Shown here one piece after another: positions 39,423 through 47,017 of a stretch of 64,000 nt of DNA. The notes under the pieces were generated by a model. That model saw only the letters and a program-made list of their open reading frames with translations, searched no databases and was not told where the DNA came from. A program made the position numbers and the translations under genes. Source of the DNA: Kitasatospora cinereorecta (GTDB lineage Bacteria > Actinomycetota > Actinomycetes > Streptomycetales > Streptomycetaceae). The stretch covers positions 1,256,001-1,320,000 of the forward strand of contig NZ_JAMZDX010000003.1 in the NCBI RefSeq assembly GCF_024172095.1. The letters are read 5' to 3'. The number at the start of each line of letters is the position of its first letter. Position 1 is the first letter of the stretch.

Positions 39423-40175
39423 ATGTCCCGCCACCTGCTGCCCGTCGGGCCCACGCACGTCCCCGCCCAGTCGGACGCGCGCCGCGCCGCGCCGACCCCA
39501 CCGACCACCGCCGGCCGGCCCGCGGTCGAGCCGATGCCCTTCGCCGGCCTGCGGCTGGTCCACGCCGCGCTCCGGCGCGACCTCGCCCGGCTGCCCCAGG
39601 CGCTGCGGCTGCTCCAGCCCGGTGACGAGATCGCCGCCGACGCCCTGCAGCGCCACTGGGACTTCATGACCGCCATGGTCACCTGCCACCACGAGCAGCA
39701 GGACTCCCGGCTCTGGCCGCTGCTGCGCCGCTTCGCCCCCGAGCTGCGCCTGCTGCTCAACTGGCTCGAGGCCGACCACCACAACCTCGACCACTCCTTC
39801 ACCCGGGTCACCACCCTGGTCCGGATCGCCACCCGCGACCCCGCCAGCAGCTGGTCGGTCGCCTACGCGGTCGAGGAGCTGGCCGCCCGGCTGGAGACCC
39901 ACCTGCGGATCGAGGAGCGCCAGCTGCTGCCCCGGATGGACGGAATCTTCCCGGCCGGCTCCCGGATCGGCACCCTGCCGGAGCTGCTCGACCTGCTCCG
40001 CGCCGCCGACGGCCCGGCCTCCGCCGACGCGCTGGTCTGGCTGCTGGAGGGCGTCGCCTCCGAGCAGATCGACCGGCTGCTCGCCGACTGCGACGACGAG
40101 ACCGCCCGGCACTGGCCGCACTGGCGCGACACCTACGCCCGCTGCACCGACCAGCTGTGGGGGCCGCAGCGCTGA
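39423..40175 (+). CDS. Hemerythrin-like domain protein
   Basis: This 250-residue cytoplasmic protein has a disordered Pro/Ala-rich N-terminus (about 1-38), a four-helix hemerythrin domain with metal-ligand candidates in LVHAALRRDL, HWDFMTAMVTCHHEQQD, EADHHNLDHSF and LETHLRIEERQLLPRMD, and a further helical C-terminus with WPHWRDTYARCTDQLW. Such domains carry a di-iron centre used in oxygen, nitric oxide or redox sensing. The ATG has a modest GAAGAGAG site. It ends in a terminator followed immediately by a truncated TetR gene in the same frame. Confidence 0.85.
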   Translation: MSRHLLPVGPTHVPAQSDARRAAPTPPTTAGRPAVEPMPFAGLRLVHAALRRDLARLPQALRLLQPGDEIAADALQRHWDFMTAMVTCHHEQQDSRLWPLLRRFAPELRLLLNWLEADHHNLDHSFTRVTTLVRIATRDPASSWSVAYAVEELAARLETHLRIEERQLLPRMDGIFPAGSRIGTLPELLDLLRAADGPASADALVWLLEGVASEQIDRLLADCDDETARHWPHWRDTYARCTDQLWGPQR

Positions 40176-40176
40176 C

Positions 40177-40202
40177 CCGCCCGGGCCCCCTCGCCCGGGC
40201 GG
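40177..40202 (+). terminator. Terminator of the hemerythrin gene, abutting the TetR remnant
   Basis: A 9-bp perfect stem (CCGCCCGGG/CCCGGGCGG) with an 8-nt loop starts two bases after the stop codon. Its right end is the exact point where TetR homology begins. Confidence 0.7.
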
Positions 40203-40772
40203 CTCACTCTCCTCCGCCGGATCGCCACCGAACTCGACGTCAAGGCCCCCGCGCTGTACTGGCACTTCGCCAACAAGCAGGCCCTGCTCGACGAGCTCGC
40301 CACCGAGATGCTCCGCCGCCTGATCGCCGACAGCGAGCCGCCCGGCGACGACACCCCCTGGCAGGAGCAGCTCGCCCTCACCTGCCGCACCCTGCGCCGC
40401 GCCCTGCTCGGCTACCGCGACGGGGCCAAGGTGTTCAGCGGCACCCGGCTGACCGACACCGGCCACGGCGAGCGGCTGGAGGGCCAGCTCCGGGCCTTCG
40501 TCCGGGCCGGCTTCGACCTGGCCGGCGCCGTCGAGGCGTACTTCACCGCCTACACCTTCACCGTCGGCTTCGTGATCGAGGAGCAGGCCGTCCAGCCGAT
40601 GCCCGGCGAGCGCAGCCCCGGCTACGACCCCACCGACCGGGCCGCCGCACTCGGCCCCGACCTGCCGCTCAGCGCCGCCGCCGGCCCCGGCCTGTTCACC
40701 GACTACGACCACCGCTTCGAGCGGGGCCTGGCCATCGTCACGGCCGGAGTGGAGGCCCTGCGCACGGCCTGA
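40203..40772 (+). pseudogene. 5'-truncated TetR-family regulator (tetracycline-repressor-like C-terminal domain)
   Basis: Translation from 40203 gives LTLLRRIATELDVKAPALYWHFANKQ, the recognition region of TetR-type repressors, followed by a full TetR_C ligand domain (AYTFTVGFVIEEQA, FTDYDHRFERGLAIV) ending at 40772. The first helix (about 20-25 residues) is missing. Upstream in frame are a hairpin and the hemerythrin stop codon, and no ATG, GTG or TTG occurs before ATG 40308, which lies beyond the DNA-binding domain. A protein from 40308 (154 residues) could be made but not bind DNA. I judge it a decayed gene produced by deletion or insertion at the hairpin. Confidence 0.75.
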
Positions 40773-40818
40773 CCCTGCGGCCCGACCCCGCGGCCCGACC
40801 CGTCCGGCCCGACCCGTC
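40765..40818 (+). repeat. Four tandem 13-14-bp units at the 3' end of the TetR remnant
   Basis: Units of the form CGGCCCGACCCSG/TC repeat four times, beginning within the last codons of the TetR remnant and ending before the DUF1152 gene. Confidence 0.65.
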
Positions 40819-40866
40819 CCCGGAAAGCCTGCCGCGGGCCGCCCGCAGCCTTGGTACGGTCCCCGG

Positions 40867-41829
40867 ATGCCCTCGCTCCTCCAGCCGCCGCTGCTCACCC
40901 GCCTGCTCGCCGCCGAACGGATCCTGATCGCCGGGGCCGGCGGCGGTTTCGACGTCTACGCCGGGCTGCCGATCGCGCTCGCCCTGCGCGAGGCGGGCAA
41001 GGAGGTCCACCTGGCCAACCTCTCCTTCAGTCACCTCCACGGCCTCGACGCCGAGGTCTGGCTGGAGCCGGAAGTGGCCCGCATCCGGCCCGACACCAGA
41101 TCCGCCGAGCCCTACTTCCCGGAGCGCACCCTCGCCCGGTGGCTGCGGCTGCACGGCATGCCGGACACCGTCTGGGCGTTCGCCTCGGTCGGGGTGCAGC
41201 CGCTGCGCGCGGCGTACCGGGCGCTCACCGCCCACCTGGGCATCGACGCGATCCTGCTGGTCGACGGCGGCACCGACATCCTGATGCGCGGCGACGAGGC
41301 GGGTCTCGGCACCCCCGAGGAGGACATGGCGAGCCTCGGCGCGGTGGCCGGCCTGACCGAGGTCCCCGAGCGCCTGGTCGCCTGCCTCGGCTACGGCGTC
41401 GACGCCTACCACGGCGTCAACCACACCCTGGTGCTGGAGAACCTGGCCGCGCTCGACCGGGCCGGCGGCTACCTCGGCGCGTTCTCCGTCCCGCGCGACT
41501 CCCGCGAGGGCGCGCTCTACCTGGACGCCGTCGAACACGCCAGGACCGCCTTCCCCGAGCACCCCTCCATCGTCCAGGGCTCCGTGGCCGCCGCCCTGCG
41601 CGGGGAGTTCGGCGACGTCCGGTTCACCGAGCGGACCCGGCACAGCGAACTCTTCGTCAACCCGCTGATGACGCTGTACTTCGCGGTCACCGTCGAGGCG
41701 CTGGCCGCCCGCCACCTCTACCTCGACCGGATCGAGCGGACCCACCTCACCCGCCAGATCTCCACCGCCGTCGAGGAGTTCCGCGACACCCTGCCGCGCC
41801 ACCGGCCGCCGCGGATGTTCCCGCACTGA
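40867..41829 (+). CDS. DUF1152 domain protein
   Basis: This 320-residue cytoplasmic protein starts with a glycine-rich Rossmann-like motif (RILIAGAGGGFDVYAGLPIALALREAGKEVHLANLSFS) that could bind a nucleotide. It continues through DAILLVDGGTDILMRGDEAGLGTPEEDM, a conserved acidic cluster, and RLVACLGYGVDAYHGVNHTLVLEN. These features are those of DUF1152, a family without an assigned reaction. The ATG follows a GGTACGGT -10-like stretch with no ribosome site. It converges on the DUF1697 gene. Confidence 0.8.
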   Translation: MPSLLQPPLLTRLLAAERILIAGAGGGFDVYAGLPIALALREAGKEVHLANLSFSHLHGLDAEVWLEPEVARIRPDTRSAEPYFPERTLARWLRLHGMPDTVWAFASVGVQPLRAAYRALTAHLGIDAILLVDGGTDILMRGDEAGLGTPEEDMASLGAVAGLTEVPERLVACLGYGVDAYHGVNHTLVLENLAALDRAGGYLGAFSVPRDSREGALYLDAVEHARTAFPEHPSIVQGSVAAALRGEFGDVRFTERTRHSELFVNPLMTLYFAVTVEALAARHLYLDRIERTHLTRQISTAVEEFRDTLPRHRPPRMFPH

Positions 41830-41857
41830 CCCCGAGGGGCCACCGGCCCGGGAGAGG

Positions 41858-42424
41858 TCAGGACTTCCTGGCGGCGGCGAGGATCTTCACCGTGGTGTGG
41901 AAGAACCGGGCCGTGGCGCGCCCGCGGTAGCCGGCCGGGAACGCGGTGGAGGGGTCGGTGCCCAGCCGTCCGCCCCGCAGGTGGACGACGACGAAGGCGG
42001 CGCCGGGGGTGGCGTCCAGGATGTCCCAGTCGCCCTTGGGCGAGTGGACCGGGAACTCGGTGCCCGCGGGCAGCGGCTCGGAGAGGAACAGCACGCACAG
42101 CCGCAGCTCCGGCGTCACCTCCACCCCGGCGAACGGATCGCGCTCGACGATCTCCGCCACCTCGGCCACGGTGCGCAGCATCACCGGGACGGGATAGCCG
42201 AGGGCCTCGGCCAGATGCGCCTCGATCCGGGCGGTGAGCGCCGCCCGGTCCAGCTCCCCGGTGCGGAAGAAGACATTGCCGCTCTGGATGTAGGTGCGCA
42301 CGTCCGTCAGCCCCAGCTCGGCGAAGAGCTCGCGCAACCGCTCCATCTTCACCGTCCGGCCGCCGACGTTGATCGCCCGCAGGAACGCGATGTAGGTGTC
42401 TGCCGTGTCTGCCGTGTCTGCCAT
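41858..42424 (-). CDS. DUF1697 domain protein
   Basis: This 188-residue cytoplasmic protein has the DUF1697 hallmarks YIAFLRAINVGGRTVKMERLRELF, VRTYIQSGNVFF and GRATARFFHTTVKIL. The function of the family is not established. The N-terminus contains an in-frame triplication of a 9-bp unit (MADTADTADT), so the exact start is a little uncertain. It is divergent from a flavin/PLP-oxidase-like gene, and the two start codons are preceded by mirror-image copies of the same 11-bp sequence. Confidence 0.82.
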   Translation of the reverse strand: MADTADTADTYIAFLRAINVGGRTVKMERLRELFAELGLTDVRTYIQSGNVFFRTGELDRAALTARIEAHLAEALGYPVPVMLRTVAEVAEIVERDPFAGVEVTPELRLCVLFLSEPLPAGTEFPVHSPKGDWDILDATPGAAFVVVHLRGGRLGTDPSTAFPAGYRGRATARFFHTTVKILAAARKS

Positions 42425-42429
42425 CCGGA

Positions 42430-42478
42430 CAGTCTGGCAGCGTCCACCGACGGATCGGCGGCGCCCACTGCCAGACTG
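42430..42478. promoter_or_regulatory. Symmetric divergent promoter region with 11-bp inverted repeat
   Basis: CAGTCTGGCAG (42430-42440) and its exact complement CTGCCAGACTG (42468-42478) each end five bases before a divergent start codon (42424 and 42484). Each arm holds a -10-like CAGACT placed for leaderless transcription. The pair could equally be one operator. Confidence 0.55.
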
Positions 42479-42483
42479 GCGCC

Positions 42484-42957
42484 ATGGCTACCTGGCAGGA
42501 CTTCGAACACGAGGCCCCCGATCTCGCCCCCGCCGTGCGGGCCAGGTTCGAGGCCAACCGGCACCACGTGCTCGCCACGCTGCGCCGCGGCGGCGCGCCC
42601 CGGGTGAGCGGCACCGAGGTGCGCTTCGTCGGTGCCGATCTGACCATCGGTTCGATGTACGGTGCGGTGAAGGCGCTCGACCTCCGACGGGACGGGCGCT
42701 ACGCACTGCACAGCAACCCGGGCGACGGGACGATGGCCGAGGGTGACGCCAAGGTGTCGGGGGTCGCGGTCGAGATCGTCGACCCGAGCGAGCTCGCCGC
42801 GTACGAGGGCGACCTCCCGGAGCCGCCGGGCGGCGAGTACCACGCCTTCCGGCTGGAACTCACCGAGGTCGTGCTGACCGAGGTCGAGGGCGGCGACCAC
42901 CTGCTGATCCGGTCCTGGCGGCCGGGCGAGCCGGTGAAGTCCGTGCAGCGCTACTGA
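42484..42957 (+). CDS. Pyridoxamine 5'-phosphate oxidase-like FMN-binding family protein
   Basis: This 157-residue split-barrel protein has the N-terminal helix (FEHEAPDLAPAVRARFEANRHHVLATLRRGGAPRVSGTEVRF) and a strand pattern of actinobacterial FMN/F420-binding pyridoxamine-oxidase-like proteins (LRRDGRYALHSNPGDG). The substrate and cofactor (FMN, F420 or heme) are unassigned. Start ATG 42484, apparently leaderless. It is followed 23 bp later by the deaminase gene in the same direction, which has its own AGGGGG site; co-transcription is likely. Confidence 0.82.
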   Translation: MATWQDFEHEAPDLAPAVRARFEANRHHVLATLRRGGAPRVSGTEVRFVGADLTIGSMYGAVKALDLRRDGRYALHSNPGDGTMAEGDAKVSGVAVEIVDPSELAAYEGDLPEPPGGEYHAFRLELTEVVLTEVEGGDHLLIRSWRPGEPVKSVQRY

Positions 42958-42980
42958 AGGGCACACGACGAGGGGGATGC

Positions 42981-43376
42981 ATGGAACCGGTCGACCTTGA
43001 GCTGGTCGAGGCCGCCACGGAGGTGGCGGCCACCCGCTGCCACGGCGACAACCACACCGTGGCGGCTGCCGCGCGCACCCGGGACGGACGGATCGTCACC
43101 GGTGTGAACGTCTACCACTTCACCGGCGGCCCGTGCGCCGAACTGGTGACCATCGGCGCCGCGGTCACCGAGGGCGCCCGCGAGCTGACCACCATGGTGG
43201 CGGTGGGCGACCGCGACCGCGGCGTCGTCCCGCCGTGCGGCCGCTGCCGGCAGGCGATGCTGGACCTCCACCCGGAGCTGACCGTGATCGTCCCCACCGC
43301 GCAGGGCCTGCGCGCCGTGCCGGTCGCCGAGCTGCTGCCGCACACCTACGTCTGGGCCGACCACCAGCTCGACTGA
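42981..43376 (+). CDS. Cytidine deaminase-fold enzyme, blasticidin-S-deaminase-like
   Basis: This 131-residue zinc hydrolase has the zinc/catalytic motif HFTGGPCAELV (Cys52, Glu54) and PPCGRCRQ (Cys86, Cys89). From memory, the stretches DGRIVTGVNVYHFTGGPCAELV, PPCGRCRQAMLDLHPELTVIV and ELLPHTYVW are closely like blasticidin S deaminase of Aspergillus terreus, so it may deaminate a cytosine nucleoside antibiotic rather than, or as well as, cytidine. Neighbouring genes give no antibiotic context. It ends in a strong terminator shared with the convergent ArsC-like gene. Confidence 0.85.
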   Translation: MEPVDLELVEAATEVAATRCHGDNHTVAAAARTRDGRIVTGVNVYHFTGGPCAELVTIGAAVTEGARELTTMVAVGDRDRGVVPPCGRCRQAMLDLHPELTVIVPTAQGLRAVPVAELLPHTYVWADHQLD

Positions 43377-43389
43377 CGCCCCGCCCCAC

Positions 43390-43419
43390 CCCGCCCCGCC
43401 GCAGCCGCGGCGGGGCGGG
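43390..43419. terminator. Bidirectional terminator between deaminase and ArsC-like genes
   Basis: A 13-bp perfect stem (43390-43402 with 43407-43419) closes on the tetraloop AGCC, midway between two convergent stop codons. Confidence 0.8.
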
Positions 43420-43425
43420 CTGCGG

Positions 43426-43791
43426 CTACGGCAGGGTCGGGACGATCGCCTTCAGCGCCTCCGGCGTACGCGCCACCACGGCGTGCCCGTCGTCGGCGGT
43501 GATGATCGGGCGCTGGATGAGGATCGGGTGCTCGGCCAGCGCGGTGATCCACCGCGAGCGGTCGGCCGGCTCGCGACTCCACTCCTTCATGCCGAGATCC
43601 TTGGCGGCCTGCTCGTCCAGACGGGTGATGTCCCAGGGCTCCAGCGAGAGCCGCTCCAGCACGTCCTCCAGCTCGACGGTGGACGGCGGCTCCTCCAGGT
43701 AGCGCCGGACGGTGTACTCGGCGCCGGCCGCGTCGAGCTCGCCGATCGCCGTCCGGCACTTGCTGCAACGCGGGTTGATCCAGATCTCCAT
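43426..43791 (-). CDS. ArsC/Spx-family thioredoxin-fold protein (arsenate reductase-like)
   Basis: This 121-residue cytoplasmic protein begins MEIWINPRCSKCRTA, an ArsC-type thioredoxin fold with a CxxC pair at residues 9 and 12. The later motifs are RRYLEEPPS, DLGMKEWS and ILIQRPIITADDGHAVVARTPEAL, with the Arg that contacts arsenate in ArsC (QRPI). It could reduce arsenate or act as a thiol-redox protein; no other ars genes are adjacent. ATG 43791 gives the family start; the open frame continues to 43932 without homology. Confidence 0.85.
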   Translation of the reverse strand: MEIWINPRCSKCRTAIGELDAAGAEYTVRRYLEEPPSTVELEDVLERLSLEPWDITRLDEQAAKDLGMKEWSREPADRSRWITALAEHPILIQRPIITADDGHAVVARTPEALKAIVPTLP

Positions 43792-43912
43792 GCCGTCAGG
43801 GTACTCACGCGCCGGGAACCCGCCGCCCGTACCCGTCCGTTGTACCCGCCGGTAACGCCGAACGGCGCCCACTGGCACCGACCACCTACCGACCCACCCG
43901 GGGGAGCGCGGC

Positions 43913-45136
43913 ATGGACGGAACGGCGATCATCGAACAGCTGATGACCCCCGAGGGCCGGGACGACCCGTACCCGCTCTACCGGGAGGCCCGCGCGATGG
44001 GCCCGGTGGTGCCGTGCGGCGAGTCCCTGCTGCTGGTCACCGGCTACCGGGAGGTCCACCGGACGCTGCGCCTGACCGGCTTCGGCGTCCCCGAGGCGGA
44101 GCAGCGCGAGCAGTGGGACGAGGGCTGGTCCCGGCACCGGTCCAGGGTCCTGCTCAGCCGCTCGATGCTGGAGCGCAACGCCCCCGACCACGGCCGGGCG
44201 CGCTCGCTGATCGCCTCGGTCTTCACCGCCCGCCGGGTCGCCGCGCTGGAGCCCGCCGTCACCGCCGCCGTGCACCGGCTGCTCGACGGGATGGCCGAGG
44301 CCGGCGCCGACGGCTCCCCGGTGGACTTCATGGACGCCTTCGCCTTCCGCCTGCCGGTCGGCGTGATCTGCGAACTGCTCGGCGTCCCGGAGGCCGACCG
44401 CCACCGCTTCCGGCCGTACGCCGCCGACCTCACCGCCGCCCTGGAACTGATCACCACCGCCGCCGAACTGGCCGCCGCCGACGAGGCCGCCGACGAACTC
44501 TCCGGCTACTTCGCCGAACTCGCCGCCCGCCGCCGCGCCCACCCCGAGGACGACCTGGTCAGCGCCCTGGTCCAGGTCGCCGCCGACGACCGCGACCGGC
44601 TCTCCGGCCAGGAACTGCTGGCCAACCTGGTGCTGCTGCTGGTCGCCGGCTTCGAGACCACCACCAACCTGCTCGGCAACGGACTCGCCCGGCTCTTCGA
44701 CCACCCCGAGGTGCGCACCGGCCTGCGCGCGGGCACGATCACCGCGGCCGGCTTCACCGAGGAGGTGCTGCGGCACGACTCGCCGGTCCAGCTCACCTCC
44801 CGGACCGCCCTCACCGACGGCCTGGAGATCGGCTCCATCCCCACGCCGTACGGCACCGGGGCGTTCCTGCTGCTGGGCGCCGCCAACCGCGACCCGGACC
44901 GCTACCGGGAGCCCGACCGCTTCGACCCCACCCGGGTGGACAGCCAGCCGCTCAGCTTCGGCGGCGGCCCGCACTACTGCCTCGGCGCCCAGCTGGCCCG
45001 CCTGGAGTCGCAGACCGCCGTCCCCGCCCTGCTCGACCGCTTCCCGGGGATCGCCCCGGCCGGGCGACCGGTCCGCCACGACCGGCTGGTCCTGCGCGGC
45101 TACCGCACCCTGCCGGTCACCCTGGGGCCGGCCTGA
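43913..45136 (+). CDS. Cytochrome P450
   Basis: This 407-residue soluble bacterial P450 monooxygenase has the I-helix motif LLLVAGFETTTN, the K-helix EEVLRHDSP, and the heme loop FGGGPHYCLGAQLAR with Cys356 as thiolate ligand. Substrate is unknown; no ferredoxin is adjacent, although a ferredoxin reductase is encoded 13 kb away. ATG 43913 is preceded by GGGGGAG six bases upstream. A hairpin follows at 45191-45214. Confidence 0.94.
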   Translation: MDGTAIIEQLMTPEGRDDPYPLYREARAMGPVVPCGESLLLVTGYREVHRTLRLTGFGVPEAEQREQWDEGWSRHRSRVLLSRSMLERNAPDHGRARSLIASVFTARRVAALEPAVTAAVHRLLDGMAEAGADGSPVDFMDAFAFRLPVGVICELLGVPEADRHRFRPYAADLTAALELITTAAELAAADEAADELSGYFAELAARRRAHPEDDLVSALVQVAADDRDRLSGQELLANLVLLLVAGFETTTNLLGNGLARLFDHPEVRTGLRAGTITAAGFTEEVLRHDSPVQLTSRTALTDGLEIGSIPTPYGTGAFLLLGAANRDPDRYREPDRFDPTRVDSQPLSFGGGPHYCLGAQLARLESQTAVPALLDRFPGIAPAGRPVRHDRLVLRGYRTLPVTLGPA

Positions 45137-45190
45137 CCGACCGGAGGCAGAACCTCCCGTTCCGCCCGGCCGGGCGGACCGAACGGGCCG

Positions 45191-45214
45191 AAGGTCCCGC
45201 GTCGTCGGGACCTT
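45191..45214 (+). terminator. Hairpin after the P450 gene
   Basis: A 9-bp stem (AAGGTCCCG/CGGGACCTT) with a 6-nt loop follows a larger imperfect inverted repeat that starts near 45157 (CCCGTTC/GAACGGG with a GC core). Confidence 0.65.
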
Positions 45215-45289
45215 GGTCGGCGCCTCGGCCTCCACCGCTTCGGGGACGATGGACCGAGCACCGTCCGCCGGTCCGCCGAGGAGGCCAGC

Positions 45290-46435
45290 TTGTCCGCGCC
45301 CGCGTCCGCGCCGCCGCTCGCGCCGCCCCGACCCCGGCCCACCCAGGAGGCGGCCGCCGCCCGCTGGCACTCCGCGATGGCCGACGGCCTGCGCGCCCCG
45401 TTCTGGGTCCGACTGCTGCCCTTCCTGCTGCTGGCGGCCGACCTGCTGCTGGACTTCGTGCTGCCCGCCACCACGGCGGCCGGCTTCCTGCTCACCGTGC
45501 TGCCCGTGGTGGTCGCGTTCAGCCGCGGCCCGCTGCCGGTGGCCGGTGCCACCGTCGCCACCATCGCCCTGCAGACGGCGCTCGCCGCCCGGGTCGGCCA
45601 CCTCACCGAGCAGCACCACCTGTGGGTCTACCTGGCCACCGCGCTGGCCGGCGCGATGGGAGCCGGTCTTGCCTGGCAGCGCCGCCGCCAGGCCCGCGAC
45701 CTGGTCCGGGTCCGCACCATCGCCGACACCCTGCAGCACACCGTGCTCCGCCCGGTGCCCGCCCGCACCGGCGGGCTGAGCCTCGCCGCCCTCTACCACC
45801 CCGCCGAGGCGGACGTGGCGGTCGGCGGCGACCTGTACGAGGTGTGCGAGACCCGCTTCGGCACCCGCATCCTGCTCGGCGACGTCCGCGGCAAGGGCCT
45901 GGACGCCGTCCGCACCGTGGCCGACGTGATCGGTGCCTTCCGGATCGCCGCCCACGAGACGCCCGACCTGGTCGAACTCGGCCACCAGCTCGACCGGCAG
46001 GTGCTGCGGGAGGCCGCCGAACGCGGCGACGAGGAACTCTTCGTCACCGCCGTCCTGGCCCAGCACGACCACCGCGCCCACCGGATCGACCTGGTCAACC
46101 GCGGCCACCTCGCACCCCTGCTGCTGGGCCCCGGCTCGGTCGCCACCGTGCCCTGCCCCGAACAGCTGCCGCTCGGCCTCGGCACGCTGGGCGCCGGCCC
46201 GGACGGGCCGACCAGCCTCCGGCTGCGCCCCGGCCAGACGCTGGTGCTGCACACCGACGGGGTCAGCGAGGCCCGCGACGCGTCCGGCGGTTTCTACCCG
46301 CTGCCGGGCCGGCTGGCCACCCTGGAGTCCACCGACCCGCGCACGGTGGTCGCCTTCCTGGACCGTGACATCCGCCGCCACGCCGGGCCGCTCGCCGACG
46401 ACATCGCCGTGCTCGCCCTCAGCCCGGTGGGCTGA
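45290..46435 (+). CDS. Membrane-bound SpoIIE/PP2C-type serine phosphatase
   Basis: This 381-residue protein has four hydrophobic segments (about residues 38-125) then a SpoIIE-type phosphatase domain (about 155-380). Metal-site motifs are AEADVAVGGDLYEV, LLGDVRGKGLDAV and the terminal DDIAVLAL. Such proteins dephosphorylate anti-sigma-factor antagonists in actinobacterial stress or development switches. The TTG start at 45290 is supported by GAGGAGG five bases upstream. No kinase or antagonist gene is adjacent, so the partner is elsewhere. Confidence 0.88.
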   Translation: MSAPASAPPLAPPRPRPTQEAAAARWHSAMADGLRAPFWVRLLPFLLLAADLLLDFVLPATTAAGFLLTVLPVVVAFSRGPLPVAGATVATIALQTALAARVGHLTEQHHLWVYLATALAGAMGAGLAWQRRRQARDLVRVRTIADTLQHTVLRPVPARTGGLSLAALYHPAEADVAVGGDLYEVCETRFGTRILLGDVRGKGLDAVRTVADVIGAFRIAAHETPDLVELGHQLDRQVLREAAERGDEELFVTAVLAQHDHRAHRIDLVNRGHLAPLLLGPGSVATVPCPEQLPLGLGTLGAGPDGPTSLRLRPGQTLVLHTDGVSEARDASGGFYPLPGRLATLESTDPRTVVAFLDRDIRRHAGPLADDIAVLALSPVG

Positions 46436-46492
46436 GGGCCCGGCGAGGTTCACGCTCTCGTACCGCGGCGGTTCACCGGGCACACTGGTGCG

Positions 46493-46684
46493 GTGTCGGA
46501 CGCCGCCCTGATCCCGCCCGTACCGCCTGCGCCGCGGTCCACCGTCCGCTGCCGTCGCTGCGGACGGCCGCTGCACGACCCGGAGTCCCGGCTGCTCAGG
46601 CTCGGCCCCGAGTGCCGCACCCCCGACCCCGACTCCGGCGCCCGCCCCGGCGAGCAGGACACCCTGCCGGGGCTGGAGCGCTGA
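46493..46684 (+). CDS. Small zinc-ribbon-like DUF6011-type protein
   Basis: This 63-residue protein has a Pro-rich start and a metal-binding motif CRRCGRPLHDPESRLLRLGPEC, which gives three cysteines in a DUF6011-like pattern. The GTG start has no ribosome site; a -10-like CACACT lies seven bases upstream, fitting leaderless expression. Function unknown. Confidence 0.68.
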   Translation: MSDAALIPPVPPAPRSTVRCRRCGRPLHDPESRLLRLGPECRTPDPDSGARPGEQDTLPGLER

Positions 46685-46699
46685 GGCCGGTGGGACGGG

Positions 46700-47017
46700 T
46701 CACTGCTCGCGCGGCAGCGTCCAGGCGTCGGAGTCGGCGGGCGGCGGCGGGGTCGCCCGCCACTCGCTGCGGTCGGCGTTCGGGTCCCAGTACGGCACCG
46801 GCTCGCCGTAGTAGAAGTCGTACGCCCAGTGCTCGGGCGACTCGTGGCAGGCGATGTCCGGGTACGGCGAGAAGGTCTGCCCCGCCCAGGCGTCGTTGAC
46901 GCGGGCCACCGCCTCGGCCCGGGAGATCCCGAACTTCTGCAGTTCGTCGGCGATCGCGGAGAAGAAGTCCTGCATCTCCTCGTCCGCGTCGAGGTTGAAC
47001 TCGCGTGCCCCGCTCAT
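46700..47017 (-). CDS. Candidate immunity protein of the adjacent Rhs toxin
   Basis: This 105-residue acidic soluble protein has a helical N-terminus (ADEEMQDFFSAIADELQKFGISRAEAVARVNDAW) and an aromatic-rich segment (EHWAYDFYYGEPVPYWDP). No family is recognised. Its ATG overlaps the stop of the Rhs gene by four bases (47014-47017), so it is co-translated directly after the toxin domain, the classical position of a polymorphic-toxin immunity gene. The role is inferred from position, size and acidity. Confidence 0.72.
   Translation of the reverse strand: MSGAREFNLDADEEMQDFFSAIADELQKFGISRAEAVARVNDAWAGQTFSPYPDIACHESPEHWAYDFYYGEPVPYWDPNADRSEWRATPPPPADSDAWTLPREQ

Noticed and set aside
40203-40772. 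Functional fusion of hemerythrin and TetR by stop-codon readthrough
   Set aside because: The two are in the same frame, but a TGA, a terminator hairpin and about twelve unconserved codons separate them, and the first TetR helix is absent. Decay is simpler.
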